A DNA stretch of 27,191 nucleotides from Zygnema cylindricum (GCA_037447655.1 JBBHKE010000805.1:126001-153191), one strand, 5' to 3'. Counted from the first letter of the stretch, positions 1 through 9,102 are shown. Numbers and translations are program-made. The notes: generated from the sequence alone by a model not told the origin.

Positions 1-464
1 GCGACAGTAGAAGCATCGTGGTGGAGGGGGGAGTAGAGTTGTCGTGCCATATGACCCATCGGCCGCTGCAGTGGCACGAGTACTGTCGGATAGTGCAAGC
101 GGTGGCGTCTGCTGCCACGTATCTGGCCACCCAGAGTGCTGACGTCAGGATAGATACTAACCTTGTGTGGATTCCATACAACAACAACAACATCATCAAG
201 CTTGTCTACCTGCCAGCTGGATCCGTAGGGCACACCCAGAGTGCACCAAGCAGATTTGGAAGATTTTTGAAGAATGTGGCGGAGGAAGCTTTGCAGCGTT
301 TGAATGCCATCCCTGCGGATCATCTGACCGACTATTTCAAGGCAGGATCTTCTGTGCTGAGAGAAATGGATCGATTAGCTGACACGTGTGGAAGCCCATA
401 TCCGCCATCGATGGAGAAAATTGAAGCGGAAATTGCCCACATTGTCGAAAAAGGCAACGAGAAG
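1..464 (+). CDS. Kinase-like gene, exon 1 (partial): first pseudokinase domain, C-terminal part
   Basis: The frame is open from the window edge, so the exon starts outside. The first codons (RDSRSIVVE) match the hinge region of the next exon (RDSRTIVME), and the following LQWHEYCRIVQAVASAATYL matches the alpha-E helix of plant receptor-like kinases (compare LGWQDCCRIANQVALAALYL in exon 2). The HRD catalytic loop is replaced by a SADVRIDTNLVW-type stretch and the DFG position by a LVYLP-type stretch, so phosphotransfer is not expected. The end (SMEKIEAEIAHIVEKGNEK) resembles the final kinase helix. A GAG-AAG/GTAAAG donor closes the exon after a complete codon at 464, and ignoring it the frame stops at 494. 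The domain assignment rests on homology with exon 2 and the general kinase pattern. Biological role unknown; a regulatory scaffold for the downstream kinase domain is an inference. Confidence 0.65.
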
Positions 465-836
465 GTAAAGCATGCCCTCTCTCCTCCCCCTTAGCCACCG
501 AGCAGCGTGATGTCCTTGTCGCTTTTTACGTGATGAGGACCTTTGGAGTTCTTTTTTCCATTTTATCCAATAAAACATTATGGGTCGATAAATCGACAAC
601 TATTATTTCCCAGTATTCTCCTTTTCTGGTTTCTTTCTAGGCTTGACACAAAAACAAACGATGCGATTATGATGGTAAGACATGAAGAAATCACATGTTT
701 GAGCGAATGTAAGTTTGGAAAAACACTTACTAGTCTCATTATGCCCCTCGTCATCTCTTTCCCACCACCCCCTTCCCTCCCTCTCCCCCCCAACCCACCC
801 ATCTGACATATGCGTGTGGGGCCCACCACTGTGCAG
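465..836 (+). other. Intron 1 of the kinase-like gene
   Basis: It begins GTAAAG and ends CTGTGCAG. Both flanking exons are in phase 0, so removing these 372 bases joins the first pseudokinase domain to the next one in frame. A nearly pure pyrimidine tract lies about 35-80 bases before the acceptor. No coding similarity is seen inside. Confidence 0.6.
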
Positions 837-1549
837 ATGGAAGACGGCATCAGAGGCATCCGTACACTCTCTCAGAAACAAGTAGAGGACGCCAAACATG
901 ACGGTTATTCTTTACCGAGTTCCTTGTCTGTTTGGAAAGGGTCGTTTGAGGGCACACCCGTAATGGTACTTCAACAAGGACTGAACGATGCCAATGATGT
1001 GCGAGACATGGCCTGGTACATGCACAGCCTCAGCCATCCCCACGTGGCAAAGCTCATAGGCTGGTGTCGCGACAGTAGAACCATTGTGATGGAGACGGGG
1101 AAGGGAGGGAACTTAGAGGATAGGATAAAGCAAGGTTTGGGTTGGCAGGATTGTTGTCGGATAGCGAACCAAGTAGCACTTGCAGCACTGTACCTTAGTA
1201 GACAAGGTAGTATAATGTACATATGTGATACAGCAATATATTTGGATGACAACGACAATACCAAGATTATTCACTTTCCAAACCAGACCATATACGCTGC
1301 AGTCTGTTGTCATTTTGGAGATTTGCTAAGCATAATTCTTACGGGAGATAGAGTATATCACTATTCACGAGCTGATATGAACGCGAAGCTCAAACCTCAT
1401 GTGAAAGAATGGCCGAACGATGTGATTGAAGGACTCATTCGACTCATTGGAATGTGTTCCAAACAATGGGACCAAACGGTGTCCATGGAGACAGTGGCAG
1501 TGGAGATAGACCGCATCAGTAAACTAGCAGTGGCATTGGATCAGGAAAA
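837..1549 (+). CDS. Kinase-like gene, exon 2: second, complete pseudokinase domain
   Basis: About 238 codons hold a whole kinase-like fold. The N-lobe has VWKGSFEGTPVMVLQQG, with no glycine-rich loop signature and Val-Leu in place of the usual Ala-x-Lys. Then follow an alpha-C/beta-4 region with LSHPHVAKLIGWC, a hinge (SRTIVMETGKGGNLEDRI) and an alpha-E helix (LGWQDCCRIANQVALAALYL). The catalytic loop is SIMYICDTAIYL, without HRD or the Asn ligand, and the DFG position reads IIHFPNQ. The domain is therefore predicted to be catalytically inactive. It parallels exon 1 throughout its C-lobe, so the two are tandem paralogous domains. The start follows a CAG acceptor. The end is placed at a GAAAA/GTATCC donor (phase 2), immediately before a CT microsatellite; ignoring the donor, the frame runs on into a meaningless Ser-Leu repeat. 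Confidence 0.7.
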
Positions 1550-1552
1550 GTA

Positions 1553-1737
<185 letters not shown>

Positions 1738-2228
1738 AGTGGGTATGTGGGTGTGCCACCTGTGTGGAAAATGAATGTGGGAACCTGTGTTGCTTGGTTG
1801 TGTTTTAGTATGTGTTTTAGTACAGAATTTTTCTTCAGAACTATTTTTCCATAGTGTTATGAGAATAAGAACGCAAAGCAGAGATGTGAAAAAAGCTATC
1901 AACATTGTAGTGGTGTCAACACTGGTCGGGGAACAACTTCTTGTGGGAGGGGGAGGGAGGGAGGAAGGGAGAGGCAAAGGGAGTTTCCAAGTCTGAGCTC
2001 CGGCAAGCAAGCAGGAAGTCCCCTCCCACCTGTGCCTCCACCAAAAGGGATGACAAAAAACAGAATTTAAAAGACAAAAAGAAAGCCGAAAAAAATTGCA
2101 AATCAAAGTTGTGCAAATATGACGCCATTGGTCAAAATTGACTTCCAATTTTAGCAAGAATTCTGACATACAAGAAATTTCAAAATTGTTGATGATGCAC
2201 TATGACTCAATTAGAACCTTCTGCTTGC

Positions 2229-2311
2229 TTTTCCCTCTCCCTCTCCCTCTCCCTCTCACTCTCCCTCTCCCTCTCCCTCTCCCTCTCCTCTCTCTACTCT
2301 CTCTCCTCTCT
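2229..2311 (+). repeat. CCCTCT-type simple repeat
   Basis: A hexamer-like CCCTCT/CTCCCT repeat passes into CTCTCT runs, inside intron 2. Similar runs recur at 2917-2966, 8541-8575 and 8632-8715, and the purine-rich complement lies at 3402-3436, so this is a common background repeat of the genome. Confidence 0.9.
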
Positions 2312-2469
2312 TTGAACATTGTATTCATTTACATTCATTTTCTCTAACATTTTTTTTTGTAGCTACAAGCATTAGAGAGGATGTACTATTTATAGCACTT
2401 CAAAAACTTAAAAACCAACAAAAATGGGTTTTTTTTATTACCTTTTTGACACCTTTGTTCTTTGATAAA

Positions 2470-2571
2470 TGCAGCCTTGATGCGATACTTCGGCAGCAAT
2501 AAGAAATAATATAAGTACAATGCAGCTTCAATGCAATACTTCGGCAGCAATAAGTAATAATATAAGTCTCA
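2470..2571 (+). repeat. 51-bp tandem duplication beside the exon 3 acceptor
   Basis: Two copies (2470-2520 and 2521-2571) differ at a handful of positions; both contain ATACTTCGGCAGCAATAAG and an ATAATATAAGT end. Each copy has AG dinucleotides after short tracts, so the duplication supplies alternative acceptor candidates just upstream of the kinase N-lobe exon. Confidence 0.9.
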
Positions 2572-2575
2572 TCAG

Positions 2576-2843
2576 CAAAGAAGAAATTGATGAAACCACC
2601 GATTGTTTTTCGAAAGTTCTTGGACAAGGGGGTTTTGCGATAGTGTACAAGGGTGATTTTCAGGGAGTTGATGTGCCTGTGAAAAAAATGAAGAGTGTGA
2701 TGAGCGAGACTTTCCTGCGGGAGGCTCAACTGCTCCACGCCATCCAACATCCTCATGTTTTGTCCATATTAGGAATGGATAGTGAGGGATTCTATATAGT
2801 GAGTGAGTATATGGCCAGAGGAAGCCTTCAAATTCTGTTGGAT
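2576..2843 (+). CDS. Kinase-like gene, exon 3: N-lobe of an active-type protein kinase domain
   Basis: The translation shows a juxtamembrane-like lead (KEEIDETTDCFSKVL) and a canonical glycine-rich loop GQGGFAIVYKG. VPVKKM holds the ATP-anchoring Lys, FLREAQLL the alpha-C Glu, and IQHPHVLSILG the beta-4 region. The hinge IVSEYMARGSLQILLD ends the match. These are the landmarks of plant receptor-like/IRAK-type Ser/Thr kinases. Unlike the two preceding domains, all N-lobe ATP-binding residues are present. The match stops right after the hinge: a donor GAT/GTTTGA is possible at 2844, otherwise TGA ends the frame at 2849. No HRD, DFG or other C-lobe sequence was found to 3441 or after the retrotransposon. 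The exon is either the last surviving part of a truncated gene or is followed by a distant exon outside the window. The acceptor at 2575 is preferred because its phase matches exon 2. Confidence 0.7.
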
Positions 2844-2849
2844 GTTTGA

Positions 2850-3441
2850 AATATTTTAATAGATTTGGGTGGAAGTGTTTGAACCTCTAAATAGCGGAAT
2901 TATAATAAGATGTCTTACCCCTTTCCCCCTCCTCCCCCTCTCCCTTCTTCCCTCCCTCCCTTTTTTTCAAAGTGTCTTATTATGTACAAAGCGAAAAGAG
3001 ACAAACAGCTTGTGAGTTCCTCTACAGTTGGTCTTCAGTGTCGGAAAGAAGGGAATTTACCACAGTTTGCTGTAAAGGAAATGTGCAATATTACCTTAGA
3101 AAAATGTGTTCTTAAAATAAAAAGTCTGCGATGAATCATAAAGACATCTACGGGGACCTTTTTTACCGTGAAAAGGAATTGGTGCATTGTACAGATTTTT
3201 TGGTTTGTTTTTTTTTTTTTTTGTTGTTGTTGTTGTCTTTTGAGATAAGAAAAGTGTGCAAACATTTTGCATTGCAACTGTTTGTTTGTTTTGTCATGGA
3301 AATTTAGTTTTTTGGTTTGTTTTATTTCTTTGAGAGTGTCGCAATGTAATCAAAAATATAAAACTTTTAAGAGTTGTACTTGTGTCCTTGTGCTCTTGTT
3401 GAGAGGGAGGGGGAGGGGGAAGGGGGGAGAGAGGGGAAGAG
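2850..3441. other. Downstream flank of the kinase-like gene, no gene seen
   Basis: Contains pyrimidine runs, a poly-T/GTT tract (about 3207-3237), an AATAAA hexamer at 3116-3121 that could serve as a polyadenylation signal, and a purine-rich GGGA-type run (3402-3441) in which the copia element inserted. No frame shows kinase C-lobe residues. Confidence 0.6.
3437..3441 (+). repeat. Target site duplication, left copy (AAGAG)
   Basis: The five bases AAGAG lie directly before the 5' LTR and recur directly after the 3' LTR (8090-8094), the expected 5-bp duplication made by copia integrase. Confidence 0.95.
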
Positions 3442-3971
3442 TGTTACGATTCATTGAAAGAATCGTACGCACGCGGAATCAGTACCAAAAGTACAGTTAC
3501 GTGAAAGTTCTATAGGTTTCGCGAAATGAATTTGTCGTTTCGTTTCGCGTCTAGAATTTTTGTACGTCTAGTTTAGTACGATAGTACTTCTAGTTTTGTC
3601 TAGTACTTTCGTTTTCACTTGTCGTTTTGCTATGTTTGAGTCCTTAGTGAAATTTAGAGTATTCTAGCTTAATTTGCGGACAGGTGGCAGATTTCTAGAG
3701 GCTTCTTGGCGGCGCACGCTCACACGTGTCACGCCATGGATGGTATTGTATTTAAGGGACATCATGACTGTGTGTTAATCAATCAATGAGAAATTGGAGG
3801 ATTATATGGAGTAATAGAAAAGATAGAGAAGAAATTGTAATTTCAGTTTTTTGTTAATGTGAGAATTTTATGAAATGTCTCTTCAATGTTGATTCAATGT
3901 TTTATATTCTGAATGCTTCTGCTCCTATAAGTGTTTGTAAGTGAGCTCAAATTTATTTATCGATCCTTTCA
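3442..3971 (+). repeat. 5' LTR of the copia element
   Basis: Starts TGTTACGATTC and ends CCTTTCA. An 8-bp hairpin (TACGATTC, 7-nt loop, GAATCGTA) lies at the start. A TATTTAAG box at 3749-3756 is a plausible promoter element for the plus-strand transcript. Relative to the 3' LTR it lacks 38 bp near position 40, which removes one arm of a long inverted repeat. Confidence 0.97.
3749..3756 (+). promoter_or_regulatory. Putative TATA box of the LTR promoter
   Basis: TATTTAAG lies about 220 bases before the LTR end, with the sequence unchanged in both LTRs. The position suits a U3/R promoter, but the transcription start is not visible from sequence alone. Confidence 0.4.
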
Positions 3972-3973
3972 TT

Positions 3974-3985
3974 TGGTATCAGAGC
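3974..3985 (+). promoter_or_regulatory. Primer binding site, initiator-Met tRNA
   Basis: TGGTATCAGAGC lies two bases after the 5' LTR. It is the standard plant copia PBS, complementary to the 3' end of initiator methionine tRNA, and primes minus-strand DNA synthesis. Confidence 0.95.
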
Positions 3986-4028
3986 GGGTAGAGCTCCATT
4001 GTGGTATCTCCTTGTCTAGTGTTGGCGC

Positions 4029-5471
4029 ATGGGGGGAAAGAACAAAAAGAAGTCCCCTTTCACTCCCTCCTCTTCAGCTACCGCCGTTTCTAATTTTTGG
4101 GAAAATTTGCCGGCTCCCGAGGATCCTCCTAAAGAAGAGAAAGAGTTCAGTTTTACCGGAGCCGCATTTGAGTCATCATTCTCCACGAATTCGGTTGACG
4201 AAAATAGAGGTGTCGGTGGCTCGATGTCCGATAATCAAATGCGAGAGTATTTGGAGAATTTCATGCGGCGGATTGATGAGAAATTCACGGCCGTGGATAG
4301 GAGGTTTGATGAATTAGCTCACGGTGATCCGGATCCCAATCCGGATGGAGGAGATTCCGATGATAGTGATGAGGAGGCAAAGAAAGTGAAAGATAAGAGG
4401 GGGAAATTTACACTTGATGATGATTCCGATTTAGAAGAAGATAGTCAAAGAGGAGTGGAAATGTTTAAGATGCCTGGAAAAACCGTCGTATTCAATGGAT
4501 CGAATTACCCTTCGTGGAAGAAATATATTCGAGCTCAATTGATTTTGAGAGGCCTTTGGAAGGTCGTCAGTGGAGAAGAGAAAATGCCGGTTGGAGATGC
4601 GAAGGCTCGTCGGTTGTGGAAGCGAAAGAATCTTGCGGCCATCACCGAATTAATGCAAACTTGTTCGGTGTCCGTGCATGATCATTTCCTCACGCATAGC
4701 ACCGCACACGGATGTTGGAAGGCGTTGGAATCCCAATTTGAGAGGGGAATCCAAAACAAGCGCCAATATATGTTTTCCGATTTCATGCAATTCAAGATGA
4801 AATCCAATGAATCTTTTGACGATGCCGTGAAGAGATTCAATATTATTGTGGAGCAACTTCTTAACAATGGGAGAGTGATCACGGAGGAGGATAAAGTAAC
4901 CGGATTTTTGAATGCATTACCGGAAAAGTGGATCCATCTCAAGGAGATTTTACTTGCGAGGGAAAATAACACCTACGAGTTTATTGTGAATTATTTAAAG
5001 ATGGCGGAGAGTAATCGTGTTAGCTCTTCAAAAGGCTCTTTGGGCACGGGATCCTTGAATGTGACCGCTCCCGAAATCGCGGACTTACATTATTTCCGTG
5101 GAAGAGGGGGTGGAAAAGGAGGAGGTCCGAGAGGTCGTGGAAAATGGCTTGATAGGGGCGGAAATTCGAGACCTCGGTCCGTCCAGAATGATAATAGCAA
5201 CGCCTTGTGTTTCCGTTGCAACCGGCCCGGCCATATTTCAGCCTCTTGTCCGGAAAAGGAGAAAGAATGCTTCAATTGTGGGAAACTAGGCCATACGAGC
5301 CAACATTGCTACTCTAAATTTAGTAGCGGAGGAGTAAGAGGCGGTCGCAGTTTTGGAGGTCGCGATCGCGGACGTGATAGTGGTCGTGGTCGTGGACGCT
5401 ATGGCGGTCATGGTGGAAGTCATGGAAATTTTGTTGACTTGGGAAATTTTGAAGGAGACGAAAGAGGATAA
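4029..5471 (+). CDS. gag: Copia Gag polyprotein (UBN2-type capsid, two zinc knuckles)
   Basis: A 480-residue reading frame. The N-terminal ~140 residues are charged and Asp/Glu-rich. From about residue 145 the copia Gag domain begins (VVFNGSNYPSWKKYIRAQL) and runs through the typical LTSAHGCWKALESQF-like and FDDAVKRFNIIVEQL-like helices. Two CCHC zinc knuckles follow (CFRCNRPGHISASC near 394-407, CFNCGKLGHTSQHC near 414-427); these bind RNA during packaging. The last 50 residues form an Arg-Gly-rich RGG tail, which is unusual after the knuckles. The ATG is about 45 bases after the PBS. TAA ends the frame, but the protease follows in the same frame without another stop, so a Gag-Pol fusion would need only readthrough of one codon, or the TAA is a disabling mutation. 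Confidence 0.95.
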   Translation: MGGKNKKKSPFTPSSSATAVSNFWENLPAPEDPPKEEKEFSFTGAAFESSFSTNSVDENRGVGGSMSDNQMREYLENFMRRIDEKFTAVDRRFDELAHGDPDPNPDGGDSDDSDEEAKKVKDKRGKFTLDDDSDLEEDSQRGVEMFKMPGKTVVFNGSNYPSWKKYIRAQLILRGLWKVVSGEEKMPVGDAKARRLWKRKNLAAITELMQTCSVSVHDHFLTHSTAHGCWKALESQFERGIQNKRQYMFSDFMQFKMKSNESFDDAVKRFNIIVEQLLNNGRVITEEDKVTGFLNALPEKWIHLKEILLARENNTYEFIVNYLKMAESNRVSSSKGSLGTGSLNVTAPEIADLHYFRGRGGGKGGGPRGRGKWLDRGGNSRPRSVQNDNSNALCFRCNRPGHISASCPEKEKECFNCGKLGHTSQHCYSKFSSGGVRGGRSFGGRDRGRDSGRGRGRYGGHGGSHGNFVDLGNFEGDERG

Positions 5472-6089
5472 ACGTTCACTTGTTTTCACCTCTCTATTGA
5501 TTCATTAAGTGAACCAAGTGACGCACACGAAAAGGAATGGATTATTGACACGGGAGCGTCTCACCACGTGTGTACGGACGCTACACTTTTTGACGACATG
5601 CGTTCACTTACCGTACCAAAATTAATTACGGTCGCAAGTGGACAAACGATTACGGTTGGTAAAGTGGGTACCGTTCGATTGAATTTACCTACATGGGACC
5701 GTTTTGGAAATGAAACTATTTCGGAGGCGCGTCTATTGAATGTCCTATATATTCCGGATGGTTCAGTGAATCTATTAAGCGTACCTCAAATTCAGCGTGC
5801 CGGTGGAAGCGTAGTCGCTAGAGGTGATTCGGCGATTCGCATATATCGTGCCGACGGCAAATTAATCGGCGAAGGCGAAGTCACCAATTCGATGCATAGT
5901 CGACTTTTATGGAAGCGACCAAGGAAGAATGCTTCTTCCACGGGCATTCTAAATCAAATCTCGGAATTAAAGGGAGATTTAACGTTATGGCACCATCGGA
6001 TGTGTCATAAATCCGAAGGAAATTTGAGGAGAATGATAAAAACGGCATGTGTAAGAGGATTAGATCTTGCTACCCCGGCGAAAAAGTAA
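5472..6089 (+). pseudogene. pol: Copia pol, protease and pre-integrase part
   Basis: The same frame as gag continues after its TAA with no initiating ATG near the start. WIIDTGASHHV carries the aspartic protease DTGA motif (Asp codon at 5547), and ILYIPDGSVNLLSVPQI matches the usual copia protease C-terminus. The GAG-pre-integrase region follows (LTLWHHRMCHKSEGNLRRM), including the two His of the integrase HHCC zinc finger. The frame ends at TAA 6087-6089, just after an A-run, while the homology continues in the next frame. Protease would mature Gag and Pol if expressed. Confidence 0.9.
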
Positions 6090-7279
6090 ATGGATGCGAT
6101 GGATGTAGTCAAGGACGACAAATTCGGAAACCACATCCTACGAAAGATGGGAAATTTCGGGCTCAACATCCATTGGAGCTTGTCCACGTCGATCTATGTG
6201 GACAAATTAAGCCGGAGAGCCTCGGAGGAAATCGATTTATTATGGTCATCGTTGATGATTATTCAAGATTTTCGTGGGTTCGATTATTGAAGAGGAAATC
6301 GGATGCTCTTCAAACTTTTATTGAGTGGCATGCATTTGCCGAAAGACAATACGAACGGAAGTTGAAAGCCATTCGTTCGGATAATGGAGGCGAATTTATC
6401 GCATTTGAGGGGTATTGTAAGGAGAAAGGTATTACCCAACAATTCACTTCACCTTATTCTCCGGAATCAAATGGAGTAGCCGAAAGGAAAAATAGGACCT
6501 TACAAGAAATGGTGAGGGCGATGGTGCATTCGGCCGGTCAAAGTATCTCATTATGGGGAGATGCTATCCTCACGGCCAATTACATTTGTAATCGGAGACT
6601 TACTTCGGTTTCCGGTGACAAAACACCATTCGAATTACTTTATGGGCGAAAACCAGCTCTCCATCATCTCCGAATTTGGGGATGTCGTGCTACGGTGTAT
6701 GTGGATCAAGTGAAAAGGAAAGGGAAATTTGCGGCGAGAAGTTGGCCCGGAATTTTCGTGGGCTATAGTACGAAAGGAAATCTTTATCGTGTATTCGACC
6801 CGGTTTGTCGTATTGTGGAAGAATCCCGAAATGTTAATTTTCATGAAGACTTAAAATCGGTTATTGAAAAATCGGCGGAATTGAAGAAGAATCTTGATTT
6901 TTATGAGGTAGACGATGTTGCCAATTTCCCAGAAATTGAGGATTCGGATTCGGATGAGGAACCGGAATCCATTGTTAACATCAAGAAGGGAAAATCAAAT
7001 GTTGATTCACAATCGGAGAAATTAGACATTGACATTGATGTTCGGAGTAATGTGAGCCGAAATTCCAAAATGTCGACCGAAAGTCAAAAATCTTCGAGTT
7101 CAAAATCGAATGTGGACGAGGAGGAGACGATTGTGGAACAAGTTCCGATTCTTAGACGGAGTACTCGAGAGAATCGAGGAAAGAAACCGAATCGGCTTTC
7201 TTATGACAAAATTGGTGGAGAGAATTCCAATTCCCATTATTTCGTCTCCGATGCGAAGGAGACGGAATTCCTTTTATAG
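6080..7279 (+). pseudogene. pol: Copia pol, integrase part (frame-shifted from protease)
   Basis: Homology resumes in the -1 frame at the A5 run near 6081-6086. The Cys pair of the zinc finger is CDGC (6095-6106). The DDE catalytic triad is visible as HVDLCG (Asp codon 6191), RSDNGGEF (Asp 6380) and SNGVAERKNR (Glu 6482). The C-terminal part has GRKPALHHLRIWGC and FVGYSTKGNLYRVFDP, typical of copia integrases. An acidic, Ser-rich spacer leads to RRSTRENRGKKPNRLSYD, the usual junction before RT. TAG (7277-7279) then breaks the frame. The ATG at 6047 is probably not a natural start, because this part is normally made inside the polyprotein. Confidence 0.92.
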
Positions 7280-7492
7280 CAATTAATGTGCGAGAATTTG
7301 GCCGGCGATCCTCAATCATACGCGGAGGCGAGAAACTCGTGTGATTGGGAAACGAAGTGGAAGCCGGCATGGGAGAAGGAGTATAAATCAATTGTGGAAA
7401 ATCGGACACTTGAGGAAGCTGCCGATATGCTTACTAAGGCGGCGACGTTTGATGTGCTTTTAAGAGGAAGACCTAAACTAGGATTATTGTGA
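7280..7492 (+). pseudogene. pol: Copia pol remnant: RT N-terminus joined to RNase H C-terminus
   Basis: In the same frame as integrase, after its TAG, come DPQSYAEARNSCDWETKW and AWEKEYKSIVENRTLE. This is the stretch that normally opens copia reverse transcriptase. It is followed directly by EEAADMLTKAATFDVLLRG and KLGLL, the normal last residues of RNase H. The RT catalytic core and the RNase H active site are absent, so roughly 2 kb was lost between about 7408 and 7420 without disturbing the reading frame. The product cannot have polymerase activity. Confidence 0.93.
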
Positions 7493-7510
7493 CGTAGACG
7501 ATTCTTCAAT

Positions 7511-7522
7511 GAAGAGGGGGAA
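7511..7522 (+). promoter_or_regulatory. Polypurine tract
   Basis: GAAGAGGGGGAA lies directly before the 3' LTR; it primes plus-strand DNA synthesis in LTR retrotransposons. Confidence 0.93.
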
Positions 7523-8089
7523 TGTTACGATTCATTGAAAGAATCGTACGCACGCGGAATCAGTTTGATTTCGCGAAAGAAAAACTGTACTTTCTTGAAT
7601 ATACCAAAAGTACAGTTACGTGAAAGTTCTATAGGTTTCGCGAAATGAATTTGTCGTTTCGTTTCGCGTCTAGAATTTTTGTACGTCTAGTTTAGTACTA
7701 TAGTACTTCTAGTTTTGTCTAGTACTTTCGTTTTCACTTGTCGTTTTGCTATGTTTGAGTCCTTAGTGAAATTTAGAGTATTCTAGCTTAATCTGCGGAC
7801 AGGTGGCAGATTTCTGGAGGCTTCTTGGCGGCGCACGCTCACACGTGTCACGCCATGGATGGTATTGTATTTAAGGGACATCATGACTGTGTGTTAATCA
7901 ATCAATGAGAAATTGGAGGATTATATGGAGTAATAGAAAAGATAGAGAAGAAATTGTAATTTCAATTTTTTGTTAATGTGAGAATTTTATGAAATGTCTC
8001 TTCAATGTTGATTCAATGTTTTATATTCTGAATGCTCTGCTCCTATAAGTGTTTGTAAGTGAGCTCAAATTTATTTATCGATTCTTTCA
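7523..8089 (+). repeat. 3' LTR of the copia element
   Basis: This 567-bp LTR keeps the 38-bp segment missing from the 5' LTR. That segment and the sequence after it form a long imperfect inverted repeat. TTTCGCGAAA occurs on both outer sides, and AACTGTACTTT pairs with AAAGTACAGTT inside. Confidence 0.97.
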
Positions 8090-8094
8090 AAGAG
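8090..8094 (+). repeat. Target site duplication, right copy (AAGAG)
   Basis: Identical to the five bases before the 5' LTR. Confidence 0.95.
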
Positions 8095-9102
8095 GGCGAG
8101 GATGGAAAATGAGAAGAGGAGATAAGGAGGTTACAAATGGGGAGAGAGAGCAAAAACAAGTATTCATGTAAACAAAAGCCTGGGTTGTGGCATGATATGT
8201 CTGATTCTCGGCAGTTTTCTTCAAAGGCTCACCTTATTGGTTCAACGAAGTGTTGTATTTTATTGTACATTTGGGCCCTAGACGCCACTGTTCTCCTCCG
8301 ACCCACATTTCATGATAAAGTCGGCGCACGTGTAGCCCTTAATATCGCAAATTCGAATATAAAAAATTTTGAAAAAAAAAAACAAAAAAAAAAATTGATT
8401 GTTTGAAGGCAAGATTCTAGGGACACGTGGAGTATCTTGGTTTTGGCTTATTGCTGGATAGAATTAAGTCGAATTTGGTAATTCTAATGCTTTAACTATA
8501 TCGATTATCTTTAATAAATATGTTAGTAGTTCTTGTGCTTGTCCCTCTCCCTCTCCCTCTCTCTCCCCCTTCCCATTCTTAGCGATTTTGATTATCACTA
8601 ACAGATATGTAAGTTTTTCAGGTCCTCGTCCTATCCTCTCCCTACTCCTTGGAGTTTACCCTATCCCTCTCCCTCCATCTTTTTGGAGATTTCTATGCCC
8701 CCTCTCCATTTCCCCCCGCTAGAAAAAGGTTTGGACGGTAGATGGTTAGGTGGTCGCTATTAGAGAGAGGAAGAGGTAGGTTCTCGCTTCTTCAAAATAG
8801 CAGAAGCGGTATTTGTTGCTATTTGACCAAAACATGTTTGGTATATTTTGAGGTTAATGTTTATAAATACATATGTTTTTTGGAACCAAAAATGAATGTC
8901 TGGAGGGGAGATCACACAAAAACCAGGCTTGGAAAAGTTTACAAAAAATGTTGTTATGAAAAGTTCTGATGACATGATTTCTTGCTTTAGCAGGTTCTAT
9001 GTTTGTAAAGAATCAGGCTGTTAAAGAAATATAAAATGAGTATTTTAGAGGGACGTTCTTGATTGTCGGGACACACATTTCTGACAGTGGCATTCTCCTA
9101 AT
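8095..9102. other. No recognisable gene; pyrimidine repeats
   Basis: Continues the purine-rich target of the copia insertion, then mixed AT-rich sequence with an A-run (about 8374-8395) and CCCTCT-type tracts (8541-8575, 8632-8715). Short open frames show no familiar motif. The missing kinase C-lobe is not here. Confidence 0.6.

Larger units (their letters stand above)
3442..8089 (+). mobile_element. Ty1/copia LTR retrotransposon, RT/RNase H-deleted
   Basis: A 4648-bp element bounded by TG...CA LTRs (530 and 567 bp), AAGAG target duplications, an initiator-Met PBS and a purine PPT. The internal order is gag, protease, integrase, stub of RT, end of RNase H. Integrase before RT is the copia order. 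Defects: an in-frame TAA after gag, a frameshift in the pre-integrase region, an in-frame TAG after integrase, and deletion of essentially all RT and RNase H. Counting by eye, the LTRs differ at 5 substitutions, one 1-bp indel and one 38-bp indel. The insertion is therefore young, and the element could only have moved with enzymes supplied in trans unless all defects arose afterwards. Confidence 0.97.

Noticed and set aside
6047-6085. ATG at 6047 as start of a separate integrase gene
   Set aside because: Integrase is part of the polyprotein, and the residues before the A-run in this frame do not match the family, while those in the protease frame do.
8137-8969. Open frames between the copia element and the foldback
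   Set aside because: Short, no motifs, partly made of A-runs; nothing supports coding.
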